This document shows positions 51,244 through 59,645 of a stretch of 64,000 nucleotides of DNA, piece after piece (within the stretch, counting starts at the first letter, position 1; every line of letters begins with the position of its first letter). The translations under genes were made by a program, and so were the position numbers. The notes under the pieces are model-generated. The model did no database searches. It saw nothing but the letters and a program-made list of their open reading frames with translations, and was not told the DNA's origin. Source of the stretch: Cryobacterium psychrotolerans (lineage in GTDB: Bacteria; Actinomycetota; Actinomycetes; Actinomycetales; Microbacteriaceae); assembly GCF_900101115.1 (NCBI RefSeq), contig NZ_FNFU01000002.1:249971-313970 (forward strand), written 5' to 3'.

Positions 51244-54180
51244 TCACTCCAGGCGAGGAGCCACGGGGAGGGACACCCGGCCCAGAGTCCCGTCCGGGCA
51301 CAGCATCCACGCGTGGCCCCTACCCGGCGCCAGCGCGGGCGGAAGCTCCCTTCGGCGGCTGATCATCCGGAAGTCGCCGACGCTGCATCCGTCGAAAACG
51401 ATGACGGCGTGGGCGCGCAGCGCGGCCATCAGCGCCCACTGCGCCTGCCACGATTCCGCATCGCCCACGAACACCGTGCCCGGCGCCGCATCGCCCGGTT
51501 CGATGCGCGCGAGCCGGCCGGGGGCCGGCGCCGAGATCTCGACGACGGTACGCCGCCCACCCGGGGCGGCCCGCAGCATCCCGGCGGCGCGGCCCGGCGC
51601 CGCGGAGACCACGAGCAGGGTCCCCGCACAGTCGAGGATCGACGGGGTGGGCGTGCCGGCGGCGAGGGGGCGGGCGCCCGGCCCGGGGTGTGGCGTCTGG
51701 ATGCGCAGGCCCTGCCAGCTTCCACCCCCGGGCGCCAGGGACGGGTCGAACAGCGCGCCGTCTCCCCCGGCGGCGAGATGGTCCAGGCGGGAGGGCATTC
51801 GCAGCAGCAATGTGGCCTGGCACAGGCCGGAGAGACCCTGCAGCACGGCGACGCGCTGCACGGCGATCACCAGGCGCAGCCCATAGGCCCGCCCGTCACG
51901 CAGCAGGCCGGCGAGCAGCTCCGCCGTCTTCATTTGGTACTCGGGTTCCCACCGAGCCCAGAGGGAATCCAGGTCGTCCAGCAGCAGCAGCCGCGCCTCC
52001 CCGGTCCCTCCGGCCGCGAGCTCCCCGTGCGCCTTCGCCAGCGCGTCCCAGGCGGCCTCGACGTCAGGGGCGACGAACTCGACCCGCTCGAAGCCCGGCG
52101 AGCCATTCGCCGCCAGCGCGTCGAGCACGGAACTCTTCCCCGAGCCGGCGCCGCCGATGACGAGCAGGTTCCCGTCGCGTTCGGGGAGGTAGCGGGCGAC
52201 CCGGTAGCGCTGCCGGTCCGGCTCGTCGAGCAGGCCGAGCAGGTAGCCTTCCCGGTCCGCCTCGCGGCCGGCATCACGCTCGGCCGCGACGGCCGCCCGC
52301 AGATCGCGCAGGGTCACCCGCGCGGGAAGCGGGTCCAGCCAGGGCCGGCGGGAGGGCGTGCCGGCCGGGGTCAGCTCGGCGATCGCGCTGATGTCGCCCG
52401 GGAGCGTTGTGGCGACCTGGCAGGGCCGGATGCCCGCCCCGGCGTCGACCAGGCAGCGGCCCGGCTGGTCCTGCGCGAGCCGGGCTGCGCCATCCGTGCC
52501 GATCACGGCGATGCTGTCCGCCCTGTTGTTGACCCGGAGCGAGACGCGCAGGCTGCAATTGGCCAGGAGGGCGTCGCGCACCACCCCGGCCGGGCGCTGG
52601 GTGCAGAGAATGAGGTGCACTCCCAGGGAGCGACCCCGGGCCGCGATGTCAACGAACCGGGCGTGCAGCCCCGGGAAGGCGTCGAGCATCGTGGCGAATT
52701 CGTCCACCACGATCACCAGTCGCGGGAGCGCCGCTGCCGGGACGATCTCCGCGATGTCGCGCGCGCCGGCGGAGCGGATGGCCTCCTCGCGGTACCTGAG
52801 TTCGGCGGTCAGGCTCCGCAGGGCGCGTTCGGCCTCCGCCGCGTCAAGGTCGGTGATCAGGCCAACGCAGTGAGGCAGTGCGCGCAGGGGGCCAAACGCC
52901 GCCCCGCCTTTGAAGTCGACGAGGAGAAAGGTGACCTGCTCCGGTGAATAACGGGCGGCCATCGCGGCCACCCAGGTCACGAGGAGCTCGCTCTTGCCGC
53001 TCCCGGTCGTGCCGCCGACGACCGCATGGGGACCGGCGGCCACGAGGTCGAGCGACACCTCGCCATCCTCGCCCACGCCGATGACGGCCTCGAGGCCCCG
53101 CCCCCCGGACGCCGTCCCCTGCCCGTGGAGCTCCCCGAGGGCGACGCTGCGAGGAAGCGGGCGCGCGTGCCGGACCAGGCCGATGGCGACGGCGGCCTCG
53201 CGGAGCGAGGCCGCGAAGCGCGCGGCATCCTCGGTGGAGACGAGCTCGGGGCGGAACCGGGTCGCCCGCGCGTGCGCGGCCGACGCGATGATCTCCGCCC
53301 TCAGCGGGCCGTGCACGCGCACGATCGTCGCGCAGCCGGGCGGCAGTTCCCCGGCCGTTTCGGCCAGCGCGATGACCAGCGGGTCCGCCCCCGATGCCGG
53401 CGAGGTGGGGACGCGTCCTTCGGTCACGACGACCGTCTGCGCGGGCGGCCCGGCGCCGGCGTGCGGAAGCACCGCGGTCCATTCCCACCCGGCTCCGGGC
53501 TCCGCCGGCAGGGCGCACCGGTCCGGCGGGTGGGCAAAACAGACCTGGACGAGCAGCCCGCGAGCGAACGCCCGGACCAGCGGCAGCGGGCCGACGATGC
53601 CGATGCCGCCCCGCGGGTCCACCGTGAGCGGGGCGTCGGACAGCGTGGCCGCCCACCGCCGCAGTTCCCGCTCCTCGGCCGTGTCCCCGGGGCCGTTCAC
53701 ACGCAACCCGCTGTCCACCTCACCCGAGCCGAGAACGACCGTCGGGCCGTGTGCCCGGTGCCAGAGACCGGCGTCGTCGGCCCCGCCCAGGATGGTGCCG
53801 ACGGCCGGCGACCGGGCCCAGGCACTCTGCCGCAGCGTCTCGTGACGTGCGGCCACGTCGGCCCGCAGGGCCTCGACCGCTGCCGCGTAGGCCCGGGCTT
53901 CGGCCCGCAGTCCGGTTCGGCGCGTGCGCCGGGCGTCGACCATGCTCGCGACCGCGATCACCGGGCCGAGGGCCGCAAAGACCAGGCTGAAGGCCGAGCC
54001 GGTGATGGCCCAGATCACGCCGGCCGCGGCGAGGGGGGCGACGCCGGCGACCAGGGGAAAACGCGCCGGGGGCGGAGCCGCTGCCCGATTCGGCAGTGTG
54101 AGCTGTTCGGCGGGGTGAATCACCTGCCAAGGAGACCAGACTCCCGGGGCCCGCGGGCGGGGACCGTGCGATGCGTTCAC
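51244..54180 (-). CDS. FtsK/SpoIIIE (EssC-type) membrane ATPase
   Basis: 978 residues from GTG 54178-54180. A cytoplasmic start (~1-40), two membrane helices (~41-80), a coiled region, then two FtsK/SpoIIIE ATPase modules: P-loop 1 GGTTGSGKS (389-397) with VIVVDEF (489-495) and LILCTQRPAG, and P-loop 2 GGAGSGKS (676-683) with LLLLDDLDSLW. The domain order matches EssC/EccC, the motor of type VII secretion, with the third module degenerate or absent. EssC carries N-terminal FHA domains; here an FHA protein is encoded just upstream. Last gene of the operon. No WXG100 gene is in the window. Confidence 0.85.
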   Translation of the reverse strand: MNASHGPRPRAPGVWSPWQVIHPAEQLTLPNRAAAPPPARFPLVAGVAPLAAAGVIWAITGSAFSLVFAALGPVIAVASMVDARRTRRTGLRAEARAYAAAVEALRADVAARHETLRQSAWARSPAVGTILGGADDAGLWHRAHGPTVVLGSGEVDSGLRVNGPGDTAEERELRRWAATLSDAPLTVDPRGGIGIVGPLPLVRAFARGLLVQVCFAHPPDRCALPAEPGAGWEWTAVLPHAGAGPPAQTVVVTEGRVPTSPASGADPLVIALAETAGELPPGCATIVRVHGPLRAEIIASAAHARATRFRPELVSTEDAARFAASLREAAVAIGLVRHARPLPRSVALGELHGQGTASGGRGLEAVIGVGEDGEVSLDLVAAGPHAVVGGTTGSGKSELLVTWVAAMAARYSPEQVTFLLVDFKGGAAFGPLRALPHCVGLITDLDAAEAERALRSLTAELRYREEAIRSAGARDIAEIVPAAALPRLVIVVDEFATMLDAFPGLHARFVDIAARGRSLGVHLILCTQRPAGVVRDALLANCSLRVSLRVNNRADSIAVIGTDGAARLAQDQPGRCLVDAGAGIRPCQVATTLPGDISAIAELTPAGTPSRRPWLDPLPARVTLRDLRAAVAAERDAGREADREGYLLGLLDEPDRQRYRVARYLPERDGNLLVIGGAGSGKSSVLDALAANGSPGFERVEFVAPDVEAAWDALAKAHGELAAGGTGEARLLLLDDLDSLWARWEPEYQMKTAELLAGLLRDGRAYGLRLVIAVQRVAVLQGLSGLCQATLLLRMPSRLDHLAAGGDGALFDPSLAPGGGSWQGLRIQTPHPGPGARPLAAGTPTPSILDCAGTLLVVSAAPGRAAGMLRAAPGGRRTVVEISAPAPGRLARIEPGDAAPGTVFVGDAESWQAQWALMAALRAHAVIVFDGCSVGDFRMISRRRELPPALAPGRGHAWMLCPDGTLGRVSLPVAPRLE

Positions 54181-54272
54181 CGGGCTGCGCCGCGCGGCGG
54201 TGGTGAGGAACGGTAGTCAGGGCCCGGCAACAGCGGGGGCGAATTCGGACGCGCGGGCTGTGGGAGGCCGGC

Positions 54273-54983
54273 TCAGCTCAGGACGAAGAACTGGTCGGCG
54301 ATGTCCACCCGGGTGCCGCGGGGAACCCGGTACCGGCGGCCGGGTTCGCACCGCAGAGCAGCCTCGCCGGGCCGGCGGATGATGGTTCCATTGCCGGAGA
54401 ACCGGTCGCTCACCCAGAACTCGCCGTCCTGCTGCCCGAATTCGAGGTGGCTCTTCGACACCGACATCCCGGTGTCCGAAATCTGGATCAAGTGGTCGAA
54501 GACCTCCGACGGCTGCGGCAGGGGTCGGCGCCCGATCAGGCCGGTGCCGCCGACCCTGGCCCGCTCCCCCGTGCTGAATTGCAGTTCGAACAGCGGCGCG
54601 CTCGTCGAGATTGATTCGGCGACGGGCCTGGCCGCCGGCGTCGCGGGTGTCAGCTCGGTCGGCGGTTCCGCCGCGGGAGGCGAGGAGAACAGCAGGTCCG
54701 TCGGCGGCTCGTCAGTGTCGATCGGCAGATCAGTGTTGATCGGCGCGTCGGTGTCGATCGGCAGATCGTTACCGATCGGCTCGTCGGTGTCGATCGGCTC
54801 GTCGGTGTCGATCGGCACGGAGATGACTGTCGGTTGCGGCGGGAGCCGCTGGATGATCGTGGTGTCGCTGGGCCGAGGGTCCGGCCTCTTGCGCGTGGCC
54901 GGTGTGGCCGTGCTTGAGCTGCCGCATTCCCCGCAGAACATGGCGCCACCGGGCAGTTCTGTCCCGCAGATCCGGCAATTCAC
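54273..54983 (-). CDS. Zinc-ribbon/FHA-domain protein
   Basis: 236 residues from GTG 54981-54983 with AAGGAG 7 nt upstream. The N-terminal zinc ribbon has C3-x2-C6 and C17-x2-C20. A linker (57-92) of six-residue repeats (PIDTDE, PINTDL) follows, coded by 18-nt repeats at 54708-54815. The C-terminal FHA domain has LIGRRPL, VSKSHLEF and FSGNGTIIRRPG, binding phosphothreonine. The Ser of the usual RxxS is in the SVSKSH segment. It probably couples the operon to a Ser/Thr kinase. The start overlaps the stop of the next gene upstream (GTGA). Confidence 0.85.
   Translation of the reverse strand: MNCRICGTELPGGAMFCGECGSSSTATPATRKRPDPRPSDTTIIQRLPPQPTVISVPIDTDEPIDTDEPIGNDLPIDTDAPINTDLPIDTDEPPTDLLFSSPPAAEPPTELTPATPAARPVAESISTSAPLFELQFSTGERARVGGTGLIGRRPLPQPSEVFDHLIQISDTGMSVSKSHLEFGQQDGEFWVSDRFSGNGTIIRRPGEAALRCEPGRRYRVPRGTRVDIADQFFVLS
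54708..54815. repeat. Degenerate 18-nt tandem repeats in the FHA gene
   Basis: About six units around CTCGTCGGTGTCGATCGG, coding PIDTDE-like hexapeptides on the minus strand; two adjacent units are identical. Confidence 0.75.
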
Positions 54984-57322
54984 GATCCGGCTCCTTCCAC
55001 GGTCCGTTTGGACGCTCCTCCAGAGTACCGGCCGAAGGAGCGCACGGAGATGAGCGCCTTCACTCGCTCCCGCCGGCTGCTGGTTCCCCGGAAGGCGGCG
55101 CGCAGTTCGCCCACGGAACCCCACACCGCATCGGCGTCTGTGTGGGCCGGTTCGTCCGGCGAGAAGAGCGCACGATCGACGACGGATGCCAGTACCAGCG
55201 ACCGCTGCCCGCCCACCGCTTCAGCGAGCTCGGTGCGGGTGGCCGAAGGAGGCACGGGAACGCGGAAGTCGGTCGCGGTGTCGGCGAAGTCCCGCCAGCC
55301 ACCGCTGATCCGGTCGGCGGGCGAGTCGGCGGCTCGCCGCAGCCGCCTCCGTCGATGCTTGGCGGCGATGATCGCCAGGAACGGGGCGAGCAGGATGAGC
55401 AGGCCCAGCAGGGTCCAGCCGAGGGCCGTCAGGGCGGCCAGCAGGAAGGCGAGCAGAGGGTGCATCGGCGCCGGCGGGTCCTCGACCGTGCTCTCGGGCG
55501 GGCTGAGGTCTCCCGGCGCGGCAGCGTCGGGGGCCGGCGGCGGTACGACGGTCTGCGGCCGGGAAACGACGGTGGGCTCGTCGGGCTGCTTGGGCGGAAC
55601 CTCCCGCACGGCGGGATTGGGGTCGATGCTGATCCATCCGTCTGCGGCGGTCTGCACCTCTATCCACGCCGATATGTCGGCGCCGGTGACGGTCACCGAC
55701 TCCCCTCCGCCCGCACTGGCCGGCACGAAGCCGACGACCACGCGGCTCGGGAATCCCAGTTTCCGGGCCATCAGGGCGGCCGCGACCGCGTATTGCTCCT
55801 GATCGCCGAGCATCGGCTGGTCCCCGAACAGCTGGGTGATGCGGTCGGCGCCGTGTCCGGATCGGCTGGCGGGCTCATCCGCATTCACGCCGTGGCTGAT
55901 GTAACCGGTCGTCCGGAGGCCCTCGAGCATCGACTGGAGCTGCACTCCGGGCGGGTCGCCGGCTCGCACGTACCCGTCGAGTGCCTGGGTGATCCCGTCG
56001 GGAATCACGCTGATCGGCGAGAGGACTTCGGTGCCCGGCCGCGCACCCGCGAGTTCGGCCGCCGGGCGGGGAAGGACCGACCGGCTCCGGTAGCTGTCGC
56101 CCTCCTGCAGTCCGCCGAGGACCGCGGCCGTTGTGCTGTTGTCGTTGTAATAGAACGAGTCGGCACGCGCCGTCGCCGAGGAGCCGAGGAATTCAATCCG
56201 CTCGAGTGCGCCGGCGCCGGGCACCCAGACACCCCGGTAGCCGTCCACGGTCACGCGCAGGGTGAGCGGCTCGCCGTCGACCTGGCCCTGGTCGATCCGG
56301 TAGGGCAGGCGCGTGAACGAGCCCGAGGCGCTGCGGACTGTGTCGCTTCCGACCGAGTAGACGATCCCGTCGTAGCTGTCGAGGGTCGCGACGCGGAGCC
56401 TGCCGCCCGCAGGCAGCCCGGCCACGGTGAGCAGGGCCCGCTCGCTCTGCTCCGGTTGCAGGTAGCCGCGGAATCCGCTGAGCGGGCTGGGATAGTCGCG
56501 CGGATCGAACGGCTGCTGCACCCGGGCGCGCAGCACGTCCCGCGGCTCCGAGACCGGCACGGCGATCGCGGCGACGGTGCCGACGGCGATGGCCAGCGCG
56601 ATGATCACCGCGGCGCTGACCAGCCCGCGGGCGGCGGCGAGCGCCCGGTCGCCGGTGGACTCGAGGGTACGGCGAGACTGTTGCGCGATGAGCCGCACCG
56701 CGGTTCGGCGTCGCTGCCAGTGCACCCACAGCAGCCAGAAGAGCAGCACGACGAACAGGCCCAGGCCACCCTCGATCGGCGAAGACTCCGCTGTGGGGCC
56801 GAGCCCGATACCGGCGATGAACAGGGCGATCGGCGCCAGCAACGCGAGCTCGGCGATCCGCGACCGCAGCGCGGCGGAGAGCCCGATCACGGTGGACAGG
56901 AGCACCAGGATGAACGCGGGCACGAGCAGGGCCTGGTACGCGCCGACCGGCAGGACGATCGTGACCAGCTGCTTCCAGCTGAGGGCGGTGGCGGCGAGCA
57001 GCTCGAGCAGGCCGTCCACAGACGGCAGGATGCGTTCAATCGCCCGCCCGGGGATGGCCAGGGGCACACCGGCGAGCAGGTACACCGCCACGGTCACCAA
57101 CGCGACGAGCCAGGCGGGCCAGCACAGGCGCGCGCCGGCTATGGCGATGGCGGCGCCCAGGGCGAAGGTCGCGGCCACGAGCACGATGAATTCGATGCTC
57201 TGGTAGACCGGCCACAGGGTGAGGGATGCCATCGCCGTCGCCGCCATCAGGGCCAGGGTGTTTCCCGCGATGAATCCCCAGCCCGGACGCGTGCCGGCGG
57301 CGCGCGGTCGCTCGGCGTTCAT
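54980..57322 (-). CDS. Transglutaminase-fold membrane protein, catalytic Cys and His lost
   Basis: 780 residues: about six N-terminal membrane helices (18-210), another near 232-256, a large outside region with a TgpA-like N-terminal part and transglutaminase core, a Pro-rich stretch, a membrane helix at about 620-650, and a cytoplasmic tail. In active TgpA-like enzymes the core reads D-C-E-x-Y/F-A and D-A-H-A-W. Here it is GDQEQYAVAAALMARKLG (Gln508 for Cys) and ADISAWIEV (Ser551 for His); only the Asp in ISIDPNP (567) remains. Thus it is probably a non-enzymatic scaffold. ATG start overlaps the DUF58 stop (ATGA). MoxR-DUF58-transglutaminase is a widespread triad. Confidence 0.88.
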   Translation of the reverse strand: MNAERPRAAGTRPGWGFIAGNTLALMAATAMASLTLWPVYQSIEFIVLVAATFALGAAIAIAGARLCWPAWLVALVTVAVYLLAGVPLAIPGRAIERILPSVDGLLELLAATALSWKQLVTIVLPVGAYQALLVPAFILVLLSTVIGLSAALRSRIAELALLAPIALFIAGIGLGPTAESSPIEGGLGLFVVLLFWLLWVHWQRRRTAVRLIAQQSRRTLESTGDRALAAARGLVSAAVIIALAIAVGTVAAIAVPVSEPRDVLRARVQQPFDPRDYPSPLSGFRGYLQPEQSERALLTVAGLPAGGRLRVATLDSYDGIVYSVGSDTVRSASGSFTRLPYRIDQGQVDGEPLTLRVTVDGYRGVWVPGAGALERIEFLGSSATARADSFYYNDNSTTAAVLGGLQEGDSYRSRSVLPRPAAELAGARPGTEVLSPISVIPDGITQALDGYVRAGDPPGVQLQSMLEGLRTTGYISHGVNADEPASRSGHGADRITQLFGDQPMLGDQEQYAVAAALMARKLGFPSRVVVGFVPASAGGGESVTVTGADISAWIEVQTAADGWISIDPNPAVREVPPKQPDEPTVVSRPQTVVPPPAPDAAAPGDLSPPESTVEDPPAPMHPLLAFLLAALTALGWTLLGLLILLAPFLAIIAAKHRRRRLRRAADSPADRISGGWRDFADTATDFRVPVPPSATRTELAEAVGGQRSLVLASVVDRALFSPDEPAHTDADAVWGSVGELRAAFRGTSSRRERVKALISVRSFGRYSGGASKRTVEGAGS

Positions 57323-58620
57323 GCTCCGGCCGTCCTGGCGAGGCTCTTCTGCAGGTCGTCGAGAAAACCGATGGTGAGCACGCTGAGCTCGGCGACGCGC
57401 CGGAGGCTCGGCACCGACTCGGGGTCGCAGACGACGGCGACGACCTCGACCCCCGCGGGGAATCGCGTCGAGGCCGCGCGGAGCTCGGCCAGTGTCGCCC
57501 GCGACCCGCAGACCAGGAAGGCAACCGAGATGCCGGCCATGCTCTCGGCAGCGGCCCGAGCCAGTCCGGCCAGGGCAAGCGCCCTCGGCGACGTCTCCAC
57601 TCGGCTCAGGTCATCGAGCAGGCGAGTTCGGGTGAGCGTGCTCAGCGTGCGGAGCGCCGGCCCCCGGCTCCGGCCGGACGCCGCGGTCTTGTCTCCCGCG
57701 ACGACGGACACGGTCCGCCCGTCGCGGATGGCGCGCACACCGAGCGATCCGGCCACGCTGACGGCCATCTCGAAGTCGTCGTCGGTCGCGTAGTCGGATT
57801 CGGCCAGGCTGAGGGCGACCATCAGGTGGCTGCGACGCGTCTCCTCGAACTGGCGCACCATGTAGGTCCCGGTCTTGGCGGTGCTTTTCCAGTGGATGTT
57901 GCGGCGCTCGTCGCCGCGGACATACTCACGCAACGCGTGAAACGACACGTCGCTGCTGGTGAGGTCTTTGGTCGGATTGCCTTCGAGGTCCCGGATGAAC
58001 CCCGTGCTCATGCTGGGGATGGAGATGGTCCGCGGGTGCACGAACAGTTCGATCCGTTCGGCCCAGACGCGCTCCTTGCGCACCAGGCCGATGGGGTCGG
58101 CGCGCACCGTTCGGACGGGGCCGACCGGGATCACTCCGCGGCGCCTGGTGGGAACGATGAACACGTCGTCGAAGCTGGAATCCCTGGCCAGGCCGGGCAT
58201 CGCGAATTCGGCCAGCCCGGCGCCGACGGGCACCTCGACGTGCACACCGGGGAGGCGCCGCCTGGTCGGATTGTGCACGACCACCTGGCCGGGAACGCGG
58301 TCGCCCACGACCACGCGGTCGACCGGCATGGCCAGGGAGATCACGTAAGCGGTGCGCCCGATCAGGTAGCCGGAGGCCGCGCCGATGAGCACGAGCCCGG
58401 CCCAGCCGACGGCGACCAGTTCGGTCCAGCCGAGGGAGTAGCCGGCGACGAAGCAGAGCACGACAACGGCGAGGATGCTCCAGCCCAGCGGGGTGACCAC
58501 CGAGCCGAAGAGCTCCGCAACCGCTCGAAGGCGCACCCCCGCGACGCGTGCGGCGCCGACCGTCCGCGCGATGGAGTCGGCCAGGCGGCCGTCCCGGGGA
58601 ACAGCGACGGCCTGGCTCAC
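57319..58620 (-). CDS. DUF58 (VWA-like) membrane protein
   Basis: 433 residues. Two membrane helices (~45-90), then an outside/cytoplasmic beta region (VHNPTRRRLPGVHVEVPVG), and the DUF58 signature VSFHALREYVRGDERRNIHWKSTAKTGTYMVRQFEE followed by a VWA-like fold (LMVALSLAES). DUF58 proteins work with MoxR ATPases as VWA-type adaptors. Part of the six-gene operon; overlaps the transglutaminase-fold gene by 4 nt. ATG start, itself overlapping the MoxR stop (ATGA). Confidence 0.9.
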   Translation of the reverse strand: MSQAVAVPRDGRLADSIARTVGAARVAGVRLRAVAELFGSVVTPLGWSILAVVVLCFVAGYSLGWTELVAVGWAGLVLIGAASGYLIGRTAYVISLAMPVDRVVVGDRVPGQVVVHNPTRRRLPGVHVEVPVGAGLAEFAMPGLARDSSFDDVFIVPTRRRGVIPVGPVRTVRADPIGLVRKERVWAERIELFVHPRTISIPSMSTGFIRDLEGNPTKDLTSSDVSFHALREYVRGDERRNIHWKSTAKTGTYMVRQFEETRRSHLMVALSLAESDYATDDDFEMAVSVAGSLGVRAIRDGRTVSVVAGDKTAASGRSRGPALRTLSTLTRTRLLDDLSRVETSPRALALAGLARAAAESMAGISVAFLVCGSRATLAELRAASTRFPAGVEVVAVVCDPESVPSLRRVAELSVLTIGFLDDLQKSLARTAGA

Positions 58621-59645
58621 ACGAGCTGCCTGTCTCCGGGCGGCGGGGTCTCGATCAGGATCTGCGCGATCACACTCGACGGGGTGACACCGTCGAATTC
58701 GGCCTCCGGGTCGAGCAGGAGGCGGTGCGCCAGCACCGGTTCGGCCAGCTCCTTCACATCGTCCGGGATCACGTAGTGCCTGCCGTTGGCCGCGGCCAGC
58801 GTTTTGGCCGTGCGGATGAGGGCGAGCGCGGCGCGCACGCTGGCACCGAGGCGCACCTCGGTCGCGTTGCGGGTGGCGTCGACGAGCCGGGCGACGTAGT
58901 CGTTGATCGTCGCGTCCACATGCACCGTGCGCGCCAGCGCGGCGAGCTCGACGACGGTGGCTGCCGACAGCACGGGCGGAACCACGACGTCGTGGGCGCG
59001 CTTGTCGGACCCTTCGAGGATCCGGATCGTGGACGCGTGGTCGGGGTAGCCGATCGACGACTTCATAATGAACCGGTCGAGCTGGGCCTCCGGCAGCCGG
59101 TAAGTGCCCGCCTGCTCGATCGGGTTCTGGGTGGCGATGACCATGAACGGGGCAGCCACGGGGTGCGTGACCCCGTCCGCGGTGACCTGTCCCTCCTCCA
59201 TCACTTCGAGAAGTGCGGCCTGCGTCTTGGGGCTGGCCCGGTTGATCTCGTCGGCCAGGACGATGTTGGCGAACACCGGTCCGCGGTGGAAGTCGAAGGA
59301 ACCGCTCCGCTGGTCGTAGATGCTCACGCCGGTGATGTCGCTCGGCAGCAGGTCGGGCGTGAATTGAACCCGGTTGCTCGTGCCGCGTACGCTCTGCGCG
59401 ATCGCGCGCGCGAGGGAGGTCTTGCCCGTGCCCGGCACGTCCTCGAGGAGCAGGTGCCCTTCGCTGAGCAGCGCCGTGAACGACAGGCGGATGACGTGGG
59501 ATTTGCCGAGCAGCACTTGCTCGACCCCGCGCACCATCCGGTCGAAGACCTCGGCGAACTGGGTGGCCTGCTCGGGGGTCATCGTCATTGCGGGGTCTCT
59601 TTCGTTGGTGCTCGTCGCGGCGGTGCTGATCGCGTTGGTGCTCAT
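58617..59645 (-). CDS. MoxR-family AAA+ ATPase
   Basis: 342 residues from ATG 59643-59645, overlapping the upstream stop (ATGA). Walker A LLLEDVPGTGKTSLARAIA, Walker B IVLADEINRASPKTQAALLEVMEE, sensor 1 MVIATQNPIEQAGTYRLPEAQLDRF, and the C-terminal lid with sensor-2 Arg (DDVKELAEPVLAHRLLL). MoxR chaperones remodel or insert cofactors into VWA/DUF58 partners. Alternative start at Met20. The 97-codon frame upstream of the start is a shadow of the giant gene. Confidence 0.93.
   Translation of the reverse strand: MSTNAISTAATSTNERDPAMTMTPEQATQFAEVFDRMVRGVEQVLLGKSHVIRLSFTALLSEGHLLLEDVPGTGKTSLARAIAQSVRGTSNRVQFTPDLLPSDITGVSIYDQRSGSFDFHRGPVFANIVLADEINRASPKTQAALLEVMEEGQVTADGVTHPVAAPFMVIATQNPIEQAGTYRLPEAQLDRFIMKSSIGYPDHASTIRILEGSDKRAHDVVVPPVLSAATVVELAALARTVHVDATINDYVARLVDATRNATEVRLGASVRAALALIRTAKTLAAANGRHYVIPDDVKELAEPVLAHRLLLDPEAEFDGVTPSSVIAQILIETPPPGDRQLV

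Noticed and set aside
51244-54180. Chromosome-translocating FtsK as identity of the ATPase
   Set aside because: It lacks the four-helix N-terminal domain and the gamma DNA-reading domain and has two P-loop modules, so EssC/EccC-type fits better.
54902-57793. 963-residue open frame on the plus strand, and similar long frames at 3651-6305, 15318-17894 and 1012-2178
   Set aside because: Antisense to well-supported genes; composition is Gly/Arg/Asp-rich with no domain motifs, as expected from high-GC third-position bias.
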